Source: Streptomyces sp. NBC_01217
GTDB taxonomy: Bacteria; Actinomycetota; Actinomycetes; Streptomycetales; Streptomycetaceae
Length of the DNA: 64,000 bases
Assembly (NCBI RefSeq): GCF_035994185.1
Contig: NZ_CP108538.1
Span: 682,001-746,000 of the forward strand
Direction of reading: 5' to 3'
Shown here: piece by piece, positions 31,161 through 38,857 of the stretch
Layout: every line of letters starts with the position of its first letter
Position numbering within the stretch: position 1 is the first letter of the stretch
Notes under the pieces: generated by a model
Databases searched by the model: none
Told to the model about the DNA's origin: nothing
Seen by the model: only the letters and a program-made list of their open reading frames with translations
Made by a program: the position numbers and the translations under genes

Positions 31161-31178
31161 CGACCGAACGATCGGTCG
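31161..31178. promoter_or_regulatory. PaaR-like operator upstream of paaK
   Basis: CGACCGAACGATCGGTCG is a palindrome with one mismatched pair. Its core ACCG-NN-CG-NN-CGGT (31163-31176) equals the core I recall for the TetR-family phenylacetate repressor PaaR of corynebacteria. It lies 25 bases before the paaK start and is shared with the divergent hydrolase gene. Confidence 0.55.
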
Positions 31179-31202
31179 CCTGTGCGGGAGAGGGAGATCG
31201 GG

Positions 31203-32492
31203 ATGACGGCTCTGCTGGACGCGGCGGAACGACTGAGCCGCGACGAGCTGGAGGCACTCCAGCTGGAGCGGCTGCGGGCCACGCTGCACCATGCGTACGA
31301 GAACGTCGGCCACTACCGGGCCGCGTTCGACAAGGCCGGGCTGCGTCCGGACGACTGCCGTACGCTCGCCGATCTCGCCCGCTTCCCCTTCACGACCAAG
31401 GCGGATCTGCGGGAGAACTACCCCTTCGGCATGTTCGCCGTGCCCGAGGACCGCGTACGGCGTATCCATGCGTCCAGCGGGACGACGGGCCGTCCGACGG
31501 TCGTCGGTTATACCGAGCGCGACCTGGACACCTGGGCGGATGTGGTCGCCCGCTCGATCCGGGCCGCAGGGGGCCGTCCCGGGCACAAGGTCCATGTGGC
31601 GTACGGATACGGGCTGTTCACCGGCGGTCTGGGAGCGCACTACGGGGCGGAACGGCTCGGCTGTACCGTCATCCCCGCCTCGGGCGGCATGACGGCCCGC
31701 CAGGTCCAGCTGATCCAGGACTTCCGGCCCGAGATCATCATGGTGACGCCGTCGTACATGCTGACGCTCCTGGACGAGTTCGAGCGGCAGGGCGTCGATC
31801 CGCGGACCACCTCCCTGAAGGTCGGGATCTTCGGCGCCGAGCCGTGGACGCAGGAGATGCGGCGCGAGATCGAGGAGCGGTTCGCGATCGACGCGGTCGA
31901 CATCTACGGCCTCTCGGAGGTGATGGGGCCCGGTGTCGCGCAGGAGTGCGTGGAGACCAAGGACGGGCTGCACATCTGGGAAGACCACTTCTACCCGGAG
32001 ATCGTCGATCCGTTCACCGGCGAGGTGCTGCCGGACGGTGAGGAGGGCGAACTGGTCTTCACCTCGCTCACCAAGGAGGCCATGCCGGTCATCCGCTACC
32101 GGACGCGGGACCTGACCCGGCTGCTGCCCGGCACGGCGCGGGTGTTCCGGCGGATGGAGAAGGTGACCGGGCGCAGCGACGATCTGGTGATCCTGCGAGG
32201 GGTGAATCTCTTCCCGACCCAGATCGAGGAGATCGTGCTGCGCACCCCGGCAGTGGCACCGCACTTCCAGCTGCGGCTGACCCGCGAGGGCCGCCTCGAC
32301 GCGCTGACCGTACGGGCGGAGGCGCGGGCGGGGGCCACGCCCGAGCAGCGGACGGCCGCAGCGGAATCGATCACGGCGGCCGTCAAGGACGGGATCGGGG
32401 TGTCGGTCGGGGTCGAGATCGTCGATCCCGGGACGCTGGAGAGGTCGGTCGGCAAGTTCAAGCGGATCGTGGACGAGCGCGGGGGGCGTTAG
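31203..32492 (+). CDS. paaK: Phenylacetate-CoA ligase
   Basis: A 429-residue enzyme from ATG 31203 with GAGAGGGAG upstream, the normal PaaK length. Motifs are the phosphate loop IHASSGTTGRPTVVGYT (near residue 90), YGLSEVMGPGVAQEC, the ribose-binding RYRTRDLTRLLPG and the C-terminal GRSDDLVILRGVNLFPTQIE. It makes phenylacetyl-CoA from phenylacetate, ATP and CoA, the entry step of the aerobic phenylacetate pathway. No paaABCDE or downstream paa genes are in the window, so this copy either feeds a pathway elsewhere or serves secondary metabolism. The operator-like palindrome just upstream supports phenylacetyl-CoA-responsive control. Confidence 0.92.
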   Translation: MTALLDAAERLSRDELEALQLERLRATLHHAYENVGHYRAAFDKAGLRPDDCRTLADLARFPFTTKADLRENYPFGMFAVPEDRVRRIHASSGTTGRPTVVGYTERDLDTWADVVARSIRAAGGRPGHKVHVAYGYGLFTGGLGAHYGAERLGCTVIPASGGMTARQVQLIQDFRPEIIMVTPSYMLTLLDEFERQGVDPRTTSLKVGIFGAEPWTQEMRREIEERFAIDAVDIYGLSEVMGPGVAQECVETKDGLHIWEDHFYPEIVDPFTGEVLPDGEEGELVFTSLTKEAMPVIRYRTRDLTRLLPGTARVFRRMEKVTGRSDDLVILRGVNLFPTQIEEIVLRTPAVAPHFQLRLTREGRLDALTVRAEARAGATPEQRTAAAESITAAVKDGIGVSVGVEIVDPGTLERSVGKFKRIVDERGGR

Positions 32493-32499
32493 GAACGGT

Positions 32500-32538
32500 C
32501 CGGCGGATCAGGGTCGCGGGGCGGCCCCGATCCGCCGG
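32500..32538. terminator. Hairpin after paaK
   Basis: CCGGCGGATC (32500-32509) pairs with GATCCGCCGG (32529-32538), with short extra GGG/CCC pairing in the loop. It lies between the paaK stop (32492) and the convergent ligase remnant (stop 32546). Confidence 0.6.
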
Positions 32539-32545
32539 CTTCCCC

Positions 32546-33205
32546 CTACGCGAACCGGTCGCGCAGTTCCCGCTTGAGGATCTTGCCGCTGGCGTTGCGC
32601 GGCAGCTCGTCCACGAAGAGAACCTTCTTCGGGGCCTTGAAATGGGCGAGCCGCTCGCGAGCGTGGTCGATGAGTTCGGTCTGTGTCGCCTCGCCGCGCA
32701 GGACGACCACGGCGGTCACGGCCTCGATCCAGCGCTCGTCCGGCAGCCCGACGACCGCGGCCTCGGCGACGGCGGGGTGGGTGTAGAGGGCGTCCTCGAC
32801 CTGTCGGGAGGCGACGAGGACACCGCCGGAGTTGATGACGTCCTTCACCCGGTCGACGGCGGTGAAGAAGCCCTCCGCATCGCGCACGGCGAGGTCGCCG
32901 GAGTGGAACCAGCCGTCGCGGAAGGCCTCCGCGGTCTCCTCGGGCTTGTCCCAGTAGCCCTCGCACAACTGGGGTGAGCGGTAGACCACTTCACCGGCCG
33001 TGCCGTCGGGGACCTCCTTGCCGTCCTCGTCGACGACCCGGGCCTCGACGAAGAGGACGGGCCTGCCGCAGGAGTCCATCCGGCCCTCGTGCTCACCCGG
33101 TCCGAGGACGGTGGCCAGCGGGCCGATCTCGCTCTGGCCGAAGCAGTTGTAGAAGTCGAGGGCGGGGAGCCGGTCGCGCAGCCGTTCCAGCACGGGAACC
33201 GCGCC
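32546..33205 (-). pseudogene. 5'-truncated acyl-CoA synthetase (FadD-type), C-terminal ~220 codons
   Basis: The frame encodes the C-terminal part of an AMP-forming acyl-CoA ligase: VPVLERLRDRLPALDFYNCFGQSEIGPLATVLG, then GYWDKPEETAEAFRDGWFHSGDLAVRD, then RVKDVINSGG and the terminal NASGKILKRELRDRFA. Family members have about 540 residues, so roughly 320 N-terminal residues including the ATP phosphate loop are gone. Homology stops near 33205; from there the plus strand encodes an acylase tail, and the continuing minus-strand frame is only its shadow. No start or ribosome site is retained. It cannot be a functional ligase. Confidence 0.85.
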
Positions 33206-33216
33206 CCGGCCGGTGA
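33199..33216. other. Deletion/recombination junction joining two decapitated divergent genes
   Basis: To the left, minus-strand coding of an acyl-CoA synthetase ends at the motif VPVLERLR. To the right, plus-strand coding of a penicillin-acylase tail begins at about DLSAADLAGAC. Both lack their 5' ends, as if one deletion had removed the divergent 5' halves and the promoter region between them. I see no repeat or insertion sequence at the join. Confidence 0.7.
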
Positions 33217-33907
33217 TCTGAGCGCCGCGGACCTGGCTGGTGCCTGTGCGGTGCTGCCCGGCGGCAGCACAGTCGGCAGCGACGGCAAGGCGGTCGATGT
33301 GTCGGCGGCGTGCGACGTGCTGCGGCGCTGGGACCGGAGGACCGACACCGGCAGCCGGGGCGCGCTGCTCTTCGACCGGTTCTGGCGCAGGGCGTCCGCG
33401 CTCCCGTCGACCGAGCTGTGGAAGGTGCCCTTCTCCCCCGCCGATCCGGTCGGCACGCCGAACACACTGAACACCTCGGCGCCCGGCGTCACCAAGGCCC
33501 TTGCCGACACGGTGACCGAGCTGCGGGCGGCGGGGATCGCCCTGGACGCACCGCTGGGGCAGTACCAGTCGGTCGTACGCAACGGGAAGCGCATCCCACT
33601 CGGCGGCGGTACGGAGTCCCTCGGCATCTGGAACAAGACCGAGCCGGTGTGGGACTCGGCAGCCGGCGCGTACACGGAGGTGTCCACGGGCTCCAGCTAC
33701 ATCCAGGCGGTCGGCTGGAACGGGTCCGGGTGCCCGGTGGCGCGCACCCTGCTCACGTACTCCCAGTCCTCCAACCCGAACTCGCCGCACTACAGCGATC
33801 AGACCGAGCTGTACTCGGGTGAGCGGTGGGTGACGTCGCGATTCTGCGAGAAGGACATTGTGCGCTCGCCCGCGCTGCGGGTGGTGCGGGTGCACGAGCG
33901 CCGGTAG
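33211..33907 (+). pseudogene. 5'-truncated penicillin acylase/acyl-homoserine-lactone acylase family gene
   Basis: About 230 codons matching the C-terminal end of the large subunit of Ntn-hydrolase penicillin acylases: VDVSAACDVLRRWDRRTDTGSRGALLFDRFWRRA, then GTPNTLNTSAPGVTKALAD, IPLGGGTESLGIWNK and YIQAVGWN. The signal peptide, small subunit and the catalytic N-terminal serine of the large subunit are all missing; intact members have about 750-800 residues. An ATG at 33089 opens this frame, but it lies inside the ligase remnant. The product, if any, would be inactive. The 3' end is intact and convergent with an MFS gene 14 bases away. Confidence 0.85.
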
Positions 33908-33921
33908 TTCCATTCCACCGG

Positions 33922-35391
33922 TCAGTGGCTTCGAGTGCGGGCGGCGAGCACGGTGGCCAGGACACATGGCGCGAGCAGCAGCCCGAAGGCGGCGCCGTAG
34001 CCGGTGAAGTCGCTCGCGCCTGAGCCCAGGCAGGCGTTGAAGAGGGCGGATGAGACCCCCAGAACCGTTATCTGGCCCAAGTTCTGGGTGGTCTGCATCG
34101 CGCTGCCCGCACAGCCCTGCCGGCCGGGCGGCGCATGGGAGAGCGACAGCACGGTGAGCGAGGGGGCGAGCAGGCCCATGCCGATGGCCGCGACGACCAT
34201 CGCCGATGCGGCAAGGGGCGCGGGCATCGCCGGAAGCGTCCCGACTGCGGCGATCGCGACCGCCGCCGCCAGCACCAGTGCCCCGGCCACGACCAGACGG
34301 TGCCGGGGCACGCGCTCCAGCAGGCGGCCCTGCACCCAGGACGAGGCCGCCCAGGCCACGGCGGCGCCCGTGAAGGCCAGGCCTGTCACGACCGGAGCCA
34401 CATCCCGGTCGGTGACCAGCATCAGCGGGACGAGGGCCTCCAGCGTGAAGAACACCCCCGAGCTCAGCCCGCGCAGCAGCACCGTGGCCGGCAGGCCGCG
34501 CGCGGCACGCCAGGTTCCGGGCGGCAGCAGCCGGGGCGCGAACACCACCAGCAGGGCGAGTCCTCCCGCGGCGAACAGAAGGTGGCGCAGGTCCCAGCCC
34601 GAGGCGCCGTACTGCCCCAGCGCCGCGCCCACGCTCACCGCTGTCGCGATCACCAGCGCGGGGCGTGACGGCCTGTCGCCCGACGGCGCGGGCGCGGCCC
34701 GCCAGGAGCGGCCGCGCAGCACGGCCACCACGGCCAGGGCGGGCAGCAGGGTGAGAGCGGCCAGGCCCAGGAACACCGCGCGCCAGGACCACCACTGGGC
34801 CACCAGCCCCGCCAGCGGAGGACCGACCAGCGACGGAACGATCCAGCAGGCACTCATCAGCGCCAGGACGCGCGGTCGCAGGCGATCGGGGTACGCCTGG
34901 CCGATGGCGGTGTTGATCGCCACCGCGACCATTCCGCCCGCCAGCCCGTCCAGGAAGCGCCCGGCCGCCAGTTGCCAGATCGAGGTGCTGGCGGCCGAGG
35001 CGAGCAGTGTGGCCACCGCCAGCGCCATGCCCGCAGCCAGGGGGCGCTGCGCACCGGCACTGTCCGCCCAATGGCCACCGAGTACCCCGCCCAGCAGACT
35101 CGCGGCCACGAAGCATCCCGCCACCAGCGGGAAGAGCGACACCCCGTCAAGGTCCCGTGCGGCCGTGGGCAGGGTGGGTACCACGGCCAGCGCGGCCAGC
35201 CCGGTCAGGAACATCACCGCGGCGAAGCTGAAGGTGGCCGCCGCGTACGTTCCGGAGAAGAGTCCCTCGGCGGTGCCGGATCGCTCCGGCGGACGGCCTG
35301 CCGTCGGGCCCGGCCGACCGGGTACGGCGACGATCGCCTCGGTGGATGTTGCGGGCGGGCCGCTCGGTGGGCGCTCCGGTTGATCGGTCAC
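33922..35391 (-). CDS. MFS transporter (drug-efflux type)
   Basis: About 489 residues from GTG 35391; upstream in-frame codons are basic and not typical. After a proline-rich cytoplasmic N-terminus come about 12 hydrophobic segments. The intracellular loop after the second segment, GGHWADSAGAQRPLAAGM, is a variant of the MFS motif A, and WIVPSLVGPPLAGLVAQWWSWRAVFLG fits the antiporter-specific region of proton-driven drug exporters. The substrate is unknown. It stands alone between the acylase remnant (convergent) and a VOC protein on the same strand. Confidence 0.85.
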   Translation of the reverse strand: MTDQPERPPSGPPATSTEAIVAVPGRPGPTAGRPPERSGTAEGLFSGTYAAATFSFAAVMFLTGLAALAVVPTLPTAARDLDGVSLFPLVAGCFVAASLLGGVLGGHWADSAGAQRPLAAGMALAVATLLASAASTSIWQLAAGRFLDGLAGGMVAVAINTAIGQAYPDRLRPRVLALMSACWIVPSLVGPPLAGLVAQWWSWRAVFLGLAALTLLPALAVVAVLRGRSWRAAPAPSGDRPSRPALVIATAVSVGAALGQYGASGWDLRHLLFAAGGLALLVVFAPRLLPPGTWRAARGLPATVLLRGLSSGVFFTLEALVPLMLVTDRDVAPVVTGLAFTGAAVAWAASSWVQGRLLERVPRHRLVVAGALVLAAAVAIAAVGTLPAMPAPLAASAMVVAAIGMGLLAPSLTVLSLSHAPPGRQGCAGSAMQTTQNLGQITVLGVSSALFNACLGSGASDFTGYGAAFGLLLAPCVLATVLAARTRSH

Positions 35392-35522
35392 GAGCGCACA
35401 ACGTATGTGGGGCGCGCGACGGCGTGCCACTCGATTTATGGCTGCCACGCGCCACGGGCACGGGCCGGTGGCGCCCTGCGGCATCGCTGAGCGAGCACCG
35501 GACCGCGTCTGCCACCGGGCCG

Positions 35523-35921
35523 TCACACGGATGGATCGACGAATGGGACGCGCGCACGCCTGGTCACGCAGAAAGGGTGCCCGGCCGGGTCGGTGAAGAC
35601 GCGCCACCTGTCACCGTCCGGTTGGTACTCAGGTTTGGCCGCACCCAGCTCCAGCAGCATCGCCTCGGCTTCGTCGAGGTCATCGACCGCGAAGTCGAGG
35701 TGGAACTGTTGTGGCGCAGTCTGGCTGGGCCACTGCGGAGCCCGGTAGTTGTCAACCCGTTGGAAGCCGATGACGAACCCGTCCTCGCGGACGAGGCCGG
35801 CGAAGTCGCCGTCCGACTCGGGGTGGAGCTCGAACCCGGTGGCCTGCCGATAGAACGCGGCCAGCGCCCGGGGATCGGGACAGTCGAGGCTTATCGCGGT
35901 GAGCTTCATCTGCGGGGGCAT
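35523..35921 (-). CDS. VOC (glyoxalase/dioxygenase-like) family protein
   Basis: A 132-residue protein with one VOC module pair from ATG 35921 (ACGGAG upstream). It begins MKLTAISLDCPDPRALAAFYRQATGFEL and continues FHLDFAVDDLDEAEAMLLELGA, ending DPAGHPFCVTRR. His in QFHLDF and Glu/His near the end could bind a metal. Proteins of this size are often resistance or lyase-like enzymes, but most in Streptomyces have no known function. It lies downstream of nothing obvious on its strand and 131 bases before the MFS gene. Confidence 0.85.
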   Translation of the reverse strand: MPPQMKLTAISLDCPDPRALAAFYRQATGFELHPESDGDFAGLVREDGFVIGFQRVDNYRAPQWPSQTAPQQFHLDFAVDDLDEAEAMLLELGAAKPEYQPDGDRWRVFTDPAGHPFCVTRRARVPFVDPSV

Positions 35922-36031
35922 GGCAACTCCGTCACGGCCGAAACGCTCTCAGGTGCAGGAAGCGTCACACCCTACTGATCAGCGTCACACCTCGTGGACT
36001 GTCTGAGCCGCCGTTTGGCCTGCCGTCATGA

Positions 36032-36286
36032 CTACTGTCGGCTCCGGACAGCCCATCAGCGCGGCTCTCGGAGAAGACCTGTGCGCTGAAAGCCGGTTTC
36101 GAGGGCACGTGGGTGCCTGAGCCGATCAGTTCGCTCTGCGGACTGGCCGGCAGCATGCGGCTCCGGCCGCACCCGGAGGCAGACAGGTGGCTCGCACTCA
36201 CCATCGGCCAGGGGGACAGGGAACTGCCGTTTGAACTGCTCGTCGCAGCCGGCGAGACCAAGGTGCCTGCCTTCTCCGGGCGATGA
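36032..36286 (+). pseudogene. Short open coding fragment without a start codon
   Basis: An 85-codon open frame with strong G/C third positions and no ATG or GTG near its 5' end. It reads TCALKAGFEGTWVPEP, then GLAGSMRLRPHPEADRWLAL, then GDRELPFELLVAAGE, and ends at TGA 36284-36286. Composition and codon use look like real coding, so it may be the tail of a lost gene. I do not recognise the family. The alternative is chance in a 399-base spacer between a VOC gene and the WYL-regulator gene. Confidence 0.3.
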
Positions 36287-36320
36287 GTCGATGAGTCGAC
36301 CAAGTCCTGCGATTTCGCCG

Positions 36321-37304
36321 TCAGGGTCGGTCCGCCAGGGCGGCACTGAAACGCGCCGCGAGCGTCGCGACCGCGGCGCGTAGTTCTTCTCCGCCATCGA
36401 CGCGGAAGGCGAACGGCACGCTCGCCAGCCATTCCTGCGCGTACATCGCGGCATTTCTTGTGCTGCCGATGAGCACGCATCCGTCCTCCGACGGTTCGAG
36501 CCGTCCCATGGGAGGCCGGATCCACGGGGCCACCTCGGCCAGTGGGGCGTGGAACACAACGCGGGTGGGGAACTCCCACCCGGTTCCCAGGTTCTCCTCC
36601 ACTGCTGCGACCGGGTCGAGGCCGTCGGGCGGCTCGAACTCGTGGGCGGTCTGCTGTACGGCGCCGACTCGGTCGATCCGGTAGGTACGGATCGCGTCCG
36701 CGCGATGGGAGTGACACAGGAGGTACCAGCGTCCATGGCGGACGACGACCGCCCAGGGGTCCACCTCGGCTTCCCATTCGTTGCCGGACTCGCTCCGGTA
36801 CGTGATCCGCACACGACGTCGGGCCGCGGCGGCGGTGACGAGCGCGCTGGTGGTAGGGGGGTCTGGACGGGCCGAGTGCCGGTCGGGCACGGCCGAGGCG
36901 TGCTCTCGCAGAGCCGCTGCTTGTCGGCCGATGCTCTCGGGCAGTGCCCGGATGACCTTGCCCAGGGCCGAACCGACGAGGTCGTCGGCCTCGGCGGCTG
37001 CCGGCCGGCTGTCCAGCACCGCCATGACCAGCCCAAGTGCCTCGGGCTCCGAGAAGACGACCGGCGGCAGCCTGGTCCCGCGTCCGAGCCGGTAGCCGCC
37101 ATAGGGACCCCGGGTCGACTCGACGGGGATGCCCGCCTCTCTGAGGATCGCGACGTACCGGCGCGCGGCCCGCTCCGTGACACCAAGACACGCGGCGAGC
37201 TCGTCCGCAGTCGCACCGGGGCGGGTCCGAAGGATCTCAAGAGCGCGCAGAACTCGTGCGGTGGGGCTGGGATCGGTCGGCACACGGGCAGAGTAGGTGG
37301 TCAC
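36321..37304 (-). CDS. WYL-domain transcriptional regulator
   Basis: About 327 residues; GTG 37304 is chosen (GTG 37283 also possible). The N-terminal helix-turn-helix of DeoR/HTH_11 type is TARVLRALEILRTRPGATADELAACLGVTERAARRYVAIL, followed by the wing STRGPYGGYRLGRG. The WYL domain is around 130-220, with RVRITYRSESG and DPWAVVVRHGRWYLLCHS; the WYL motif itself appears as WYLL. These proteins sense small ligands or nucleic acid through the WYL domain. It is divergent from an alpha/beta hydrolase, which it probably regulates. Confidence 0.88.
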   Translation of the reverse strand: MTTYSARVPTDPSPTARVLRALEILRTRPGATADELAACLGVTERAARRYVAILREAGIPVESTRGPYGGYRLGRGTRLPPVVFSEPEALGLVMAVLDSRPAAAEADDLVGSALGKVIRALPESIGRQAAALREHASAVPDRHSARPDPPTTSALVTAAAARRRVRITYRSESGNEWEAEVDPWAVVVRHGRWYLLCHSHRADAIRTYRIDRVGAVQQTAHEFEPPDGLDPVAAVEENLGTGWEFPTRVVFHAPLAEVAPWIRPPMGRLEPSEDGCVLIGSTRNAAMYAQEWLASVPFAFRVDGGEELRAAVATLAARFSAALADRP

Positions 37305-37565
37305 GAGACAAACAGGAAGCAGATTGTCCGGAACCGGTCCTAGGGTGATGCGCACGACCCGGCTCCGCGAACGGGACCTCACCGGAGCACACGTCGGGCG
37401 CATGCGCTCCGCCGATCTGACTCAGAGGTGACTCACACCGGGCCGGGCGGGCCCGAATGGAGATCTCCCCTTCAAGGAAGGTCTCGGCATCGTCCTCGAC
37501 GAGGAAGGGGACACCGGCTCCGTGCCGAACGTGATCCGACCTCACTGGAGAAAGAGAACAGATTC

Positions 37566-38252
37566 ATGGACATCCTGCTCATCGCCGGCCTGTGGCTCGA
37601 CGGATCCGCATGGGACGACGTCGTGCCCGCGCTCAAGGAACTCGGCCACTGTCCCGTGCCGCTCACGCTCCCCGGTCAGGGTGACGGATCCGCGTCCGCC
37701 ACGCTCGACGACGAGGTGGCAGCGGTGCTCGCGGCCGTGGACTCGACCCCCGAAAGGCTCATGGTCGTTGGGCATTCCGCCGCCTGCAGCCTGGCTTGGC
37801 TGGCCGCCGACGCGCGACCGAAGAAGGTGGCCAAAGTCGCTCTCATCGGCGGCGTCCCGTCCGTCGACGGGACGGCCTACGCCGACTTCTTCGAGTCGAA
37901 GGGCGGCGTCGTGCCCTTCCCCGGCTGGGGCCCGTTCGAGGGGCCGGACTCCTCTGACCTGGATGAGGGGGCCAGGGACCGCATCGCCTCCGCTGCCATC
38001 CCCGTACCCGAAGGGGTGACCAAGGGCCTGGTGCATCTGACCGACGAGCGACGGTTCGACGTCCCGGTCGCGCTCGTGTGTCCCGAATTCACCCCTGCCC
38101 AGGCCCGGGAGTGGATCGGCGCCGGTGACGTACCCGAACTCGCCAAGGCCAAGCACCTTGACTTCGTCGACATCGACTCAGGTCACTGGCCGATGTTCAC
38201 CAAGCCGATCGAACTGGCCCGCCTCCTGGCCTCAGCGGCTGCCGACGCCTGA
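37566..38252 (+). CDS. Alpha/beta-hydrolase
   Basis: A 228-residue hydrolase from ATG 37566 (GGAGAAAG upstream). The order is canonical: N-terminal strand MDILLIAGLWLDGSAWDDVV, nucleophile Ser in MVVGHSAACSLAW (residue about 69), a C-terminal strand with the acid near ALVCPEF and His in DSGHWPMFT. It lacks a signal peptide, so it is cytoplasmic. Similar Streptomyces proteins are adjacent to WYL regulators. The ester or amide substrate is unknown. Confidence 0.85.
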   Translation: MDILLIAGLWLDGSAWDDVVPALKELGHCPVPLTLPGQGDGSASATLDDEVAAVLAAVDSTPERLMVVGHSAACSLAWLAADARPKKVAKVALIGGVPSVDGTAYADFFESKGGVVPFPGWGPFEGPDSSDLDEGARDRIASAAIPVPEGVTKGLVHLTDERRFDVPVALVCPEFTPAQAREWIGAGDVPELAKAKHLDFVDIDSGHWPMFTKPIELARLLASAAADA

Positions 38253-38299
38253 CATCGGGCGTCGGGCGTCGGGCGTCGGGCGTCGGGCGTCGGGCGTCG
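38253..38299. repeat. 7-bp tandem repeat (CGTCGGG)n
   Basis: Five exact CGTCGGG units (38260-38294), preceded by a degenerate CATCGGG and followed by a partial unit, start directly after the hydrolase stop. A slippage-prone microsatellite. I see no coding or hairpin function. Confidence 0.85.
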
Positions 38300-38430
38300 A
38301 GATCGTTGGCAGGGTGGTTGATCCGGTGTGAGCGTCCGTCAATGCTGCGACCGGGGAGGGCTCCGAGTCGGGCTGCCCTGGTCAGCGGTGTGGCCGCCTG
38401 TCGTGCCCCCAGCTCTGCGACAATCGCTCC

Positions 38431-38811
38431 ATGAGCAAGCAGGAGTGGGACGCATTGACCAGGTCCGAAGAGGCCTTCATGGTCAATTCCTACGAGATCG
38501 ACATCCTGCCTGGTGTCCGGGGCGATCTCGACCAGTCCCGCCCGGTCAGCGAGCTGGCGGAAATCCTGCTCGCTCTCATCGATCGTGGGTGGATCGAGGT
38601 CCGCCGAATCGCGCCGTGGGCCTCTCCCTCCGAGGAGAACGGCTTCCAGCCGGGTGAGCTAGTGCCTCGTCATCAGCTTCCGGCAGTTCTCGAAGACGCG
38701 GCCGCCTGGGAGTATCCCGAAGACGGGGACTGGGTCGGCGCGTTGACCCTGGTCGAGACCGAAGCGGGAAAGAAGATCACTCGTCTGTCTCCCGAGAAAA
38801 TGGCCGAGTAG
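38431..38811 (+). CDS. Hypothetical protein (126 aa)
   Basis: A 126-residue soluble, acidic protein from ATG 38431. I do not recognise a domain. It begins MSKQEWDALTRSEEAFMVNSYEIDI and has a helical middle (SELAEILLALIDRGWIEVRRI) followed by an acidic C-terminus (EDAAAWEYPEDGDW). The pattern of a small helix-turn element with DRGWIEVRR resembles a winged-helix fold, but this is weak. It stands alone, with 178 bases upstream that contain the CGTCGGG repeat. Confidence 0.55.
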   Translation: MSKQEWDALTRSEEAFMVNSYEIDILPGVRGDLDQSRPVSELAEILLALIDRGWIEVRRIAPWASPSEENGFQPGELVPRHQLPAVLEDAAAWEYPEDGDWVGALTLVETEAGKKITRLSPEKMAE

Positions 38812-38857
38812 ACCGCCAGGGCGGGCGGCGGACGGCGAGTATCGGGGGGATTGTGGT

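Noticed and set aside
32546..35116. A single 856-codon minus-strand open frame covering the ligase tail and the region up to 35116
   Set aside because: Only its last ~220 codons have ligase homology. The rest lies antisense to the acylase tail and in the wrong frame of the MFS gene; it is a high-GC read-through.
37415..37440. TGACTCA direct repeat in the WYL/hydrolase spacer
   Set aside because: Two 7-bp copies only, with no symmetry and no clear relation to a promoter.
38253..38299. Possible CRISPR array
   Set aside because: The repeat unit is 7 bases and contiguous, with no spacers; it is a microsatellite.
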